7,751 nt of DNA from a bacterium. GTDB lineage: Bacteria; Pseudomonadota; Alphaproteobacteria; Rs-D84. Each line of letters starts with the position of its first letter. The first letter of the stretch is position 1. The stretch lies in assembly GCA_014802705.1 (NCBI GenBank), contig JAAVBR010000013.1, forward strand, positions 1 through 7,751, read 5' to 3'. This document shows, in pieces, positions 1 through 5,288 of this stretch. The position numbers and the translations under genes are program-made. Below the pieces are notes generated by a model, which worked only from the letters and a program-made list of their open reading frames with translations, did not search any database and was not told the DNA's origin.

Positions 1-2171
1 ACCACCTGGTTATACACCTCGGTCGCGACGCCGGTTGACCGTAAATAGCGGTGTTTAAACTTCTCTTCGGCCTCTGGTGCCAGGGGCAGTTTCTCTTGAT
101 AATTATTATTATGCGCCTTCCAGGTGTTTTCCAACAGGCCGTAAAGGTATTCCTGGGAATTACCCGGTTCATAATGGTCGCGGGTGGCCTTGTCCACGGG
201 GATGTAATCCAATCCGCCAAAGGCCTGTTCGATCAGGGACGGATCGTTACAGGATTCAATGCTGGTCAACGTTTGCGCGCACGGCGATTTATACGCATAC
301 CGGGTGGTTCCGTCGGTCTCGTTAGTTTTGCTGTAATCATACAGGGTGAACCAATCAATGGCCTGGCCGACGCCCTGGGAAATGCCGCTGTGCGGATAAT
401 AGAAATTTTGGTATCCCGATCCGCCGTAACTGTCAAAGCATTGTTTCACCGCCGCACGACACGCCGCCAAGACGTCTGTGTCTTTCTGTTTATTGATGTA
501 ATCATCCACAACTGTGCCGAACATGCCGCTGCACGATGCGATATAATCGGAACACATTTCCGTGGTCAGGGCGACTTTGTTCGGTTGTAAAACCAGTCCT
601 GAATCCCCCACCAATTCCGCCATGGCGGCGGTCAGGGATTTGTCCGCATTGCTGTAACACGTCGATATGAAATCAAAGCATCCCTGGCGGATTTCGGATA
701 CCTTGGATTTTTGGGCATAATAAATGTCCAACAGGGCCTTGTCCAGATATTCCGACCAGACGGCGTCGGCCTGTTCCGTACATTTGTCCAGGGCCGGTTG
801 GGCGAATTTCTTGACCCGCTTTTCAAAATTGGATAAAAAGACCTGATTTTCCTGAACGCGGGACAATTTTTGATCCGCCGCGTCAACATTCTTGGCAAAG
901 GTCAACATATTTTCCAATTCGGCAAAGTTGGTGACGCCTTCGATGGGCGCGCCGGTCGTGACGTCGATAAATTCCCCGTTGTCCAAACACTTGCGGTATC
1001 CCGGACCACAGACCTCAGTGCTCAGGACGGCGGCCTCTACATTCGCCAAACAGGTGGCCATATCGTCGGAATTGTGATTCTTGCGATTTTCCACCCGCGC
1101 CAGGTCTAACATGGCGCTGCCCTCGCGCACGGCGGCCTTGAGTGTTTTTTGTTTGGATTCGATGGCGGTTTGAACCGTGTTGCAATCCGATTCCACCGCC
1201 ATCAGATAGGCCGTCACCGCCCGTTGCAACGATGCGTCGTTACAGTCATCCCGCACCGCCGCGCGACATTGGGGATAAACGGCGTTATACAGGTTGGATC
1301 CGTTGTACGTGGCGATGGTCGCCCCGGCATCCATATTGCCGAATGCCCCGGACGTGTCAAAGGACAAACTGATGCTGTTCAGGTCTGAAAACTTGCCGCC
1401 GACGTTGGTGTCTTCGCCCTTGATGGAATTCATGATGGCCTGTAACAGGGCCTTGGACGCGGAACTGTCGGTTGTCAGGGCCTTTTCCCCCTCGGATTCT
1501 GTGCGCATGGCGGTGGCCTGGGCGGCAGTCATGCCGACCGTGTCCAGATTTTCGGTAAAGACGGTCAGTTGTTCGCCGGCCTCTTGCAAAGTGGCGCGCG
1601 CGTCGGTCATGGCATAGACGCGATCACTGCATGAACAGCGGCGATAATCGTCGTTCTTTAACTGACAAAACTGATCCATGCACGCGAAATACGCGGTTTT
1701 GCATTGTTCGTACGCGGCGCCGGTGCGGGTTTCAACGGTGGCGGTTGTTTCGGCCGCCCGGGCCGTGGCGGTGCGGGCCGGCGTGGTATTGCCCCGCGAC
1801 GTGGTCGCTGTGACGGGGGTGGCGGCGCGGGCCGATGCCCCACGTGACGCGGCCGGGGTGTTTGTCGGGGACGTGGTCCCCGCGACGGATGTGGCGGCGC
1901 GGGCCGATGTGGCGCGTGATGCCGCCGGGGCGCCGTCGGTACGATTGACCGTGGTGGCGCGGGCGGATGTGGCGTCCCCCCGTGGGGTTGCGGACGTTGT
2001 CGTCGACGCGGTGCGTGCCGCAACCGTTTTGGCCGGCGTGGTGGCGATGCGTGCCTGGGGGGCGGGTGTGGTTGTGCCCGCGCGCGTGACCGCATTTCCA
2101 TCACGAACCGCGCCATGGGCAAAACCCATCGCGCCCGCGAAAATCAGGGCAAAACTCAGAATCCTTTTCAT
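1..2171 (-). CDS. Large secreted Cys-patterned protein A (C-terminus off the window)
   Basis: The frame is open from the ATG at 2171 to the window edge (723 codons plus 2 nt), so the gene is partial at its C-terminus. Residues 1-20 form a Sec signal peptide (MKRILSFALIFAGAMGFAHG, cleavage near Ala-His-Gly/Ala). Residues 21-150 are low-complexity Ala/Thr/Ser/Arg/Pro with repeated SARAAT-like units, probably an extended linker. A Cys signature follows: C157-x6-C164-M-D-Q-F-C169-x9-C179-S-C181-S. Further on are many Cys pairs, including V-C388-G-x2-Y-x-K-C395-L-D, and helical stretches (about 405-480). Protein B at 5287-7467 has the same signatures with identical spacing, so the two are paralogs. 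Even Cys pairs plus export suggest disulfides in the periplasm or outside the cell. Function is unknown. An in-frame ATG 27 nt upstream (2198) is possible, but it lacks a Shine-Dalgarno and would spoil the signal peptide; the chosen ATG follows AAGAG directly. Confidence 0.9.
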   Translation of the reverse strand, partial: MKRILSFALIFAGAMGFAHGAVRDGNAVTRAGTTTPAPQARIATTPAKTVAARTASTTTSATPRGDATSARATTVNRTDGAPAASRATSARAATSVAGTTSPTNTPAASRGASARAATPVTATTSRGNTTPARTATARAAETTATVETRTGAAYEQCKTAYFACMDQFCQLKNDDYRRCSCSDRVYAMTDARATLQEAGEQLTVFTENLDTVGMTAAQATAMRTESEGEKALTTDSSASKALLQAIMNSIKGEDTNVGGKFSDLNSISLSFDTSGAFGNMDAGATIATYNGSNLYNAVYPQCRAAVRDDCNDASLQRAVTAYLMAVESDCNTVQTAIESKQKTLKAAVREGSAMLDLARVENRKNHNSDDMATCLANVEAAVLSTEVCGPGYRKCLDNGEFIDVTTGAPIEGVTNFAELENMLTFAKNVDAADQKLSRVQENQVFLSNFEKRVKKFAQPALDKCTEQADAVWSEYLDKALLDIYYAQKSKVSEIRQGCFDFISTCYSNADKSLTAAMAELVGDSGLVLQPNKVALTTEMCSDYIASCSGMFGTVVDDYINKQKDTDVLAACRAAVKQCFDSYGGSGYQNFYYPHSGISQGVGQAIDWFTLYDYSKTNETDGTTRYAYKSPCAQTLTSIESCNDPSLIEQAFGGLDYIPVDKATRDHYEPGNSQEYLYGLLENTWKAHNNNYQEKLPLAPEAEEKFKHRYLRSTGVATEVYNQV
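1819..1969 (-). repeat. Repeats within the protein A linker-coding region
   Basis: A 19-bp sequence (GTGGCGGCGCGGGCCGATG on the + strand) occurs identically at 1819-1837 and 1891-1909, 72 bp apart. A degenerate version sits at 1951-1969. Both spacings are multiples of three, so they encode repeated S-A-R-A-(A/T)-T units of the Ala/Thr/Arg-rich linker. Such in-frame repeats can expand or contract without breaking the gene. Confidence 0.7.
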
Positions 2172-2182
2172 CTCTTGATCGA

Positions 2183-2212
2183 ATCTTAGCAAAAACATAA
2201 AAATCAGGGCAA
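2183..2212 (-). promoter_or_regulatory. Possible promoter of protein A
   Basis: On the minus strand TTGCCC (2207-2212) is 18 nt from TAAGAT (2183-2188), and the -10 is preceded by TGC, an extended -10 pattern. Transcription would start near 2176, only about 5 nt before the ATG at 2171, so the mRNA would be nearly leaderless. The -35 lies in a 13-bp direct repeat (AAAATCAGGGCAA, + strand 2200-2212) whose other copy (2140-2152) is inside the signal-peptide codons. Confidence 0.45.
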
Positions 2213-2240
2213 GCGAATAATTTTTTTTGGGTGGGCTACT

Positions 2241-2365
2241 CTCACTCTCGTCGTCATCCCGGCGAAGGACGAGAATTATCCGACACCCCGGCGCTCCGCG
2301 CCACCCCTCTTGCCAGAGGGGAACTTTCCTCACTCTCGTCGTCATCCCGGCGAAGGCCGGGATCC
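2241..2365. repeat. Intergenic hairpin repeat, tandem pair
   Basis: A perfect 28-bp direct repeat occupies 2241-2268 and 2329-2356, offset 88 bp. The second copy completes a hairpin, ATCCCGGC (2344-2351) / GAAG loop / GCCGGGAT (2356-2363); the first copy diverges after GGCGAAGG and lacks the right arm. Between them is another perfect hairpin, CCCCTCT (2304-2310) / TGCC / AGAGGGG (2315-2321). A weaker hairpin, TCCCG (2414-2418) / CGGGA (2425-2429), may be a decayed third unit. The same modules in the same order reappear at 7641-7751, so this is a dispersed family, REP- or MITE-like in appearance. The exact family is not recognised. Confidence 0.75.
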
Positions 2366-2470
2366 ATTATGATCTGGTGTCCTCCAAACTTGGAACTTAA
2401 GAACTCCTGTCACTCCCGCGGCGTCGGGATGAGGTGTTGATAAATATCTGAACTCTGCACTCTGAACACT

Positions 2471-2504
2471 AAAAAAATCACCGCCCATCGGGCGGAGATT
2501 TTTT
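2471..2504 (-). terminator. Intrinsic terminator after tRNA-Val
   Basis: The stem is CCGCCC (2481-2486) with GGGCGG (2490-2495) around a 3-nt loop, flanked by A7 (2471-2477) and T6 (2499-2504). It could act in both directions. On the minus strand it lies just past the tRNA-Val 3' end and closes the ACP/tRNA unit. Confidence 0.85.
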
Positions 2505-2508
2505 ATCT

Positions 2509-2585
2509 TGGTGGATGAGATTGGACTCGAACCAACGACCTCTTCGATGTGAACGAAGCGCTCTAACCAACTGAGCTACACATCC
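2509..2585 (-). tRNA. tRNA-Val(CAC), CCA encoded
   Basis: The minus strand folds as a cloverleaf. Acceptor GGATGTG pairs with CTCATCC, the D arm is GCTC...GAGC, the anticodon arm is CTTCG/CGAAG with loop TTCACAT (anticodon CAC), and the T arm carries TTCGAGT. The discriminator is A73 and a genomic CCA follows. Anticodon CAC reads GUG, valine, and A73 fits. One acceptor pair is U6-U67, a mismatch. The 5' end is 14 bp past the ACP stop codon and the 3' end precedes a strong terminator. Confidence 0.93.
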
Positions 2586-2596
2586 ATAGCGCCCCT

Positions 2597-2625
2597 ATTC
2601 TAATACGTTTTTTCACGCATTGCAA
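2597..2625 (-). promoter_or_regulatory. Promoter of tRNA-Val
   Basis: On the minus strand TTGCAA (2620-2625), a 17-nt spacer and TAGAAT (2597-2602) form a good sigma70-type promoter. The -10 overlaps the ACP stop codon (2600-2602), so it lies wholly in the 3' end of that gene. Start would be near 2590, about 5 nt before the mature tRNA. Readthrough from ACP may add to expression. Confidence 0.65.
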
Positions 2626-3001
2626 GTAAATCTGAAAAGATTTTTCGAAAATTAAATAAAATCTTGGGGGAACTGGGGGTCGGGGCCGCGGGAATCGGCG
2701 CGTTGATGTTGGCGCACACAATCCGGCACAGGTCGTCCGGCGTGCGGACAACGGCCGCCTCGCGATCAGTCAATTGGATATGAAATGCCTGTTCGACCAG
2801 CATAACCAATTCCATGCGATCGATGGAATCCAGCCCCAGATCCGTATGCAGATTGGAATCAGGGCGAATTTGATACGCCGGGATAAATTCAAAATTTTGG
2901 GTGATCAACGGGCGGACAAAATTGCGAAATGCCTGTTCCCGGGTGTTGTTTTTCGGTTGCAAGGATTGCCGTAATTTGGCCGTTTCATCATGGGTCAGCA
3001 T
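2600..3001 (-). CDS. Acyl carrier protein-like protein with N- and C-terminal extensions
   Basis: This 133-residue protein carries the phosphopantetheine attachment motif D-L-G-L-D-S59-I-D-R-M-E-L, with Ser59 the expected attachment site. The surrounding helices (about 22-100) match the ACP fold, including the V-E-Q-A-F helix III region and P-D-D-L before helix IV. Canonical ACPs are about 75-85 residues; this one adds roughly 20 residues before the domain and 30 after, the tail being Pro-rich then basic/aromatic. The role would be to carry acyl or other thioester intermediates in the cytoplasm; the divergent sequence suggests a specialised carrier rather than the housekeeping AcpP. The start at 3001 follows AAAGGG at good spacing. 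The frame can be extended upstream to 3118, but that crosses the promoter and the upstream terminator. No synthase or ligase partner is nearby. Confidence 0.85.
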   Translation of the reverse strand: MLTHDETAKLRQSLQPKNNTREQAFRNFVRPLITQNFEFIPAYQIRPDSNLHTDLGLDSIDRMELVMLVEQAFHIQLTDREAAVVRTPDDLCRIVCANINAPIPAAPTPSSPKILFNFRKIFSDLLAMREKTY

Positions 3002-3028
3002 ATGTATCCCTTTCTTAGGTTTATGGTC

Positions 3029-3056
3029 ATTATAAATCATTTTCGGCCAAAGTAAA
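3029..3056 (-). promoter_or_regulatory. Promoter of the ACP-like gene
   Basis: On the minus strand TTTACT (3051-3056), a 16-nt spacer and consensus TATAAT (3029-3034) are present. Start near 3022 gives a leader of about 20 nt. The terminator of the lipoprotein gene lies immediately upstream, so the ACP gene is its own transcription unit. Confidence 0.7.
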
Positions 3057-3081
3057 CCGGTATTTTTCGGACCCAAAAAAT

Positions 3082-3108
3082 AAAAAAACGCCCCGTGTGC
3101 ACGGGGCG
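3082..3108 (-). terminator. Intrinsic terminator of the lipoprotein gene
   Basis: The minus strand shows CGCCCCGTG paired with CACGGGGCG (3089-3108) followed by seven Ts (3082-3088). It lies 14 nt past the lipoprotein stop. Its stem core is nearly the same as that of the terminator at 5261-5288. Confidence 0.9.
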
Positions 3109-3122
3109 CAAGACGCATTTTT

Positions 3123-4376
3123 TTACTTTATTTTGCCACCGAATGCACCGGTAAAGCCCTTTAAAGTATCATCATCGTCGGTATAAGCCCCTTCGACATA
3201 GCCGAAATGGGCGGTCGCTTCGCTGATGGATCCGTCACCATAATAATTGGTGTTCAAGATCACTTTGTTGTTATCCGGATTTTCGGCGGTATCCAAGACA
3301 AAGCGTTCGTCGGCAACCGTGCCATCAAACTTGATGGAATTGTTGGTCATGGTGACGTTGTACCAATTGTCGAAATGCATGTCCATGGTTTCGTTGCCAT
3401 TATCAAATGTCAACGTGGCCTTGTCATCGCGCACGTTCAGATAGGCTTCTTCGGGGCTGTTCCACACGGTGGCGACAGCGGTGCCGCTGAATTCCATTTT
3501 GGCGTCCACTTCGGGTTCGATCTTCATAACATCATACCCACCCGTCAGGTATTCGCGACTGACTTCGGTGGCGCCTTCGTCGATCTGGGTGTTTTCCACG
3601 TATCCAAAATCGGCGTATTTCAGGCCGTGGTTTTTGCCCAGCATAAAGATTTCGCTGTGGAACGTTTCGTCATAATCGCCACCGGTCACGACCGTGGTAA
3701 AGGATTGACCGTCGGCCGCCGGGGTCATCTGAAACTTGGCGTCATCATCTTCGTATTCCATGGTGACGGCGCGAATGTTTTGACCGTCGGTCTGGATTTT
3801 CAAGGTGCCGCTGCCAATCGTTCCTTCGTCTTCGATGGCGATGATGGCAAAATTCACGTCATCGATTTTCTGGGTGGCGGCATCCACGATTTTATCAATG
3901 TCGGTCATGGCATCATCAGGTTTGATGTTGGACACGATGTCTTTGACGCCATCAACGGTTTTATCCGCAATGTTTTGACCCGCCAGGATCAGCGCATGGA
4001 TCACATCGTTCAAATTGTTATCATCAATCGTGACTTGATTCAGGTTACGCAGGGTTTCTTTGGCCTGGGCAATCAGTTTCAGGGCCAATTCGTATTTCTG
4101 GTCCATGGTCATGCCGCCGGCACGGGTTTGGGACTGGGCGGTTGTGGCCGCGCGCGCCATTTGCGGGGACACCTGGTCGGCCAAGGCGTTCAAGTCGCCC
4201 AATTTATCTTCGACATCGGCAATAACCTTGGATTTATTGGTCACCGATGTTCCCATGCCGGTCATGTTGTTCACGGTCATGCGTTCCGGCGCCACAATCG
4301 CGCCGCCATCATGATGATGGCCACCGCCGCACGCCGCCAGGGCCAATACGGATGTTAAAATGACATATTTTTTCAT
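3123..4376 (-). CDS. Secreted lipoprotein, helical N-half and beta-rich C-half
   Basis: The 417-residue product begins with a lipoprotein signal (MKKYVILTSVLALAAC), lipobox L-A-A-C with Cys16 as the lipidated residue. A Gly/His cluster (GGGHHHDGG, 17-25) follows that could bind metal. Residues 40-175 are predicted mostly helical; 185-417 are strand-rich and very acidic. Motifs such as F-S-G-T-A-V (296-301), A-T-A-H-F (387-391) and the end F-T-G-A-F-G-G-K (408-415) recall the C-terminal beta-barrels of transferrin-binding-protein-like lipoproteins, but the match is weak and no ligand is inferred. AAAGGA precedes the ATG at suitable spacing. No promoter is seen between the gene and the upstream RNA, so it is probably transcribed through that RNA's terminator. 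Location is likely the outer membrane or periplasmic face. A long open frame on the opposite strand is an antisense artefact. Confidence 0.88.
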   Translation of the reverse strand: MKKYVILTSVLALAACGGGHHHDGGAIVAPERMTVNNMTGMGTSVTNKSKVIADVEDKLGDLNALADQVSPQMARAATTAQSQTRAGGMTMDQKYELALKLIAQAKETLRNLNQVTIDDNNLNDVIHALILAGQNIADKTVDGVKDIVSNIKPDDAMTDIDKIVDAATQKIDDVNFAIIAIEDEGTIGSGTLKIQTDGQNIRAVTMEYEDDDAKFQMTPAADGQSFTTVVTGGDYDETFHSEIFMLGKNHGLKYADFGYVENTQIDEGATEVSREYLTGGYDVMKIEPEVDAKMEFSGTAVATVWNSPEEAYLNVRDDKATLTFDNGNETMDMHFDNWYNVTMTNNSIKFDGTVADERFVLDTAENPDNNKVILNTNYYGDGSISEATAHFGYVEGAYTDDDDTLKGFTGAFGGKIK

Positions 4377-4396
4377 GCTCTTTCCTTTTTTTCGTT

Positions 4397-4434
4397 AAAA
4401 AAACCAAGACCGTTGTGCAGAAACATCAACGGTC
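4397..4434 (-). terminator. Terminator or attenuator ahead of the lipoprotein gene
   Basis: On the minus strand GACCGTTG pairs perfectly with CAACGGTC (4427-4434 with 4408-4415) around an 11-nt loop, and a T7 tract (4397-4403) follows after a short spacer. It ends 20 nt before the lipoprotein ATG. The GACC of its 5' arm is also part of an alternative 8-bp helix with 4508-4515, suggesting conditional termination. Confidence 0.8.
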
Positions 4435-4641
4435 GGGGAGTTCGAAAATCAGGTTATCAATGATTCCGGTTGCCTTTGGATATAATCCTGTTGTATAACA
4501 ACCGGCCCCCCGACCAATACAGGCCAGGGATAAATAACGATGCAAATCAACAGGATGCTTATCGGATTGACGACGCGTCCCTAGGTTGGCACCGAATAAC
4601 CTGGGCTTTCGACAGCCCCGAACCAGTGTCCCCACGGGTTC
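4397..4641 (-). ncRNA. Structured RNA, candidate riboswitch/attenuator leader or sRNA
   Basis: A near-consensus promoter predicts a start at about 4641 and an intrinsic terminator ends at 4397, defining a transcript of about 245 nt. In order the RNA has: hairpin GAACC/GGUUC (4641-4637 with 4624-4620) capped by GUG-GGGA-CAC; hairpin AGCCC/GGGCT (4618-4614 with 4607-4603); hairpin AGGUU/AACCU (4602-4598 with 4587-4583); and a 9-bp helix AUCCUGUUG/CAACAGGAU (4556-4548 with 4493-4485). The 9-bp helix encloses CUGGCC/GGCCGG (4527-4522 with 4507-4502), whose 14-nt loop contains GGUCGGGG (4515-4508). That loop segment is perfectly complementary to CCCCGACC (4438-4431), which overlaps the terminator arm. 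No family is recognised; tmRNA, 6S, RNase P and SRP signatures are absent. A 74-codon frame here starts inside the -10 and is not translated from this promoter. Confidence 0.7.
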
Positions 4642-4648
4642 AAAATAC

Positions 4649-4677
4649 ATTATATGGGGTTTGTTTGAATTTGTAAA
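4649..4677 (-). promoter_or_regulatory. Strong promoter of the structured RNA
   Basis: On the minus strand TTTACA (4672-4677), a 17-nt spacer and consensus TATAAT (4649-4654) form one of the strongest promoters in the window. The predicted start coincides with the first base of the first RNA hairpin. Confidence 0.85.
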
Positions 4678-4725
4678 CCAAAATAAATATGGCGGGGAAT
4701 TTTAATGGGATTTACGGGATTTTTG

Positions 4726-4812
4726 TGGTGGGGATAGTGGGACTCGAACCCACACGGTTGCAATAACCAAAGGATTTTAAGTCCTCAGCGTCTACCATTC
4801 CGCCATATCCCC
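4726..4812 (-). tRNA. tRNA-Leu(UAA), CCA encoded
   Basis: The minus strand gives a class II tRNA of 87 nt. Acceptor GGGGATA pairs with TATCCCC, the anticodon stem GAGGA/TCCTT surrounds loop CTTAAAA (anticodon TAA), a long variable arm follows as expected for leucine, and the T loop is TTCGAGT. The discriminator is A73 and CCA is encoded. It has its own promoter; no clear hairpin terminator follows before the promoter of the structured RNA. Confidence 0.95.
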
Positions 4813-4835
4813 AGGCGTTCCGTGTTGTGTCCCCT

Positions 4836-4864
4836 ATCCTAACGCGCGGGGCGCGGGGTGTCAA
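4836..4864 (-). promoter_or_regulatory. Promoter of tRNA-Leu
   Basis: On the minus strand consensus TTGACA (4859-4864), a 17-nt spacer and TAGGAT (4836-4841) are present. The -35 overlaps the stop codon (4861-4863) of the upstream 114-residue gene. A GC-rich stretch with G runs follows the -10, as often seen near stable RNA promoters. Confidence 0.8.
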
Positions 4865-5205
4865 TGATTTTTTGAACGATACCGGGTGGATTTGCGCGCC
4901 GCATGCAATCCCGCCATCAGTTCATAGAGTTGCTTGGATTCATCGGGGCTTAAAAAACAGTTGTTGCGCGCCCCACCGGTCCGGTCGGGATGCAGCATAT
5001 AAATTTTCAGGTTCGGGATACGCCCCAAACTAAACTGTTCGACCGAAAACAGACCGCGGATTTCATAATAATTTTGGGTCATGGCATATTCGGTGGATTC
5101 TTTGGTGTAAAATTTAATCTGTGACGCCCGCCGCGTGGCAACGCGGATAAAGTCTTGCAGACCCAAGACGGGCAAATCCAATGGAATTTCAAACTGATGA
5201 TTCAT
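4861..5205 (-). CDS. Unrecognised 114-residue cytoplasmic protein
   Basis: The protein has no signal peptide or membrane segment. It looks like alternating strands and helices (strands near residues 3-10, 45-52 and 63-72) with a helical, basic C-terminus (88-114). It contains H-P-D-R-T-G-G near 72-78; this resembles the J-domain tripeptide, but the required preceding helix is absent and the context is strand-like, so a DnaJ call is not made. The start at 5205 follows CAGGA at good spacing, and an extended -10 promoter lies about 26 nt upstream. It is monocistronic, bounded by the terminator of protein B and the tRNA-Leu promoter. Probably a real conserved protein of unknown role. Confidence 0.7.
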   Translation of the reverse strand: MNHQFEIPLDLPVLGLQDFIRVATRRASQIKFYTKESTEYAMTQNYYEIRGLFSVEQFSLGRIPNLKIYMLHPDRTGGARNNCFLSPDESKQLYELMAGLHAARKSTRYRSKNH

Positions 5206-5230
5206 TGTACTATCCTGTTATTTGTCCAAT

Positions 5231-5258
5231 ATCATAACATGATTTTTGGGATTGTCAC
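5231..5258 (-). promoter_or_regulatory. Promoter of the 114-residue gene
   Basis: On the minus strand GTGACA (5253-5258), a 16-nt spacer and TATGAT (5231-5236) are preceded by TGT, an extended -10. The predicted leader is about 20 nt. Confidence 0.75.
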
Positions 5259-5260
5259 GT

Positions 5261-5288
5261 AAAAAAAACGCCCCGTGGGCGTTTTTTT
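5261..5288 (-). terminator. Intrinsic terminator of protein B
   Basis: ACGCCC (5268-5273) pairs with GGGCGT (5277-5282) around a 3-nt loop, extended by A and T tracts on both sides. It begins at the stop codon of protein B (5287-5289), so the stop lies in the A tract of the transcript. Confidence 0.88.

Larger units (their letters stand above)
2172..2508. other. Gene-free interval with hairpin repeats
   Basis: No credible gene is seen in these 337 bases. They hold the upstream region of protein A, a cluster of GTCATCCCGGC-type intergenic repeats (2241-2430) and the terminator of tRNA-Val. A short open frame here simply reads through the repeats. Confidence 0.7.

Noticed and set aside
1658..2178. 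Open frames of 154 and 166 codons on both strands over the linker of protein A
   Set aside because: They are out-of-frame or antisense readings of the GC-rich Ala/Thr/Arg repeat. The true frame runs from 2171 to the window edge with a signal peptide and Cys motifs.
2241..2430. CRISPR array
   Set aside because: Repeats are few, unevenly spaced and hairpin-forming with no unique spacers of constant length; they fit an intergenic repeat family.
2231..2440. A 69-codon open frame on the + strand
   Set aside because: It reads through intergenic hairpin repeats; the product is repeat-derived with no start signal.
3207..4358. A 383-codon open frame on the + strand
   Set aside because: It is antisense to the lipoprotein gene, has no Shine-Dalgarno or promoter, and its composition (Gly, His, Phe, Val rich) mirrors the opposite strand. 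The minus-strand gene has a lipobox, RBS and terminator.
4397..4641. tmRNA, 6S RNA, RNase P or SRP RNA identity
   Set aside because: No tRNA-like T arm with CCA, no credible proteolysis tag ending in Ala-Ala, and no RNase P or SRP core motifs were found; the long-range pairing fits an attenuator better.
4426..4650. A 74-codon open frame on the minus strand
   Set aside because: Its ATG overlaps the -10 box of the strong promoter, so it precedes the predicted transcript start, and the region is better explained as structured RNA.
4861..5205. DnaJ (J-domain) identity from the H-P-D tripeptide
   Set aside because: The H-P-D sits after a strand-like segment and lacks the helix II pattern that precedes it in J-domains.
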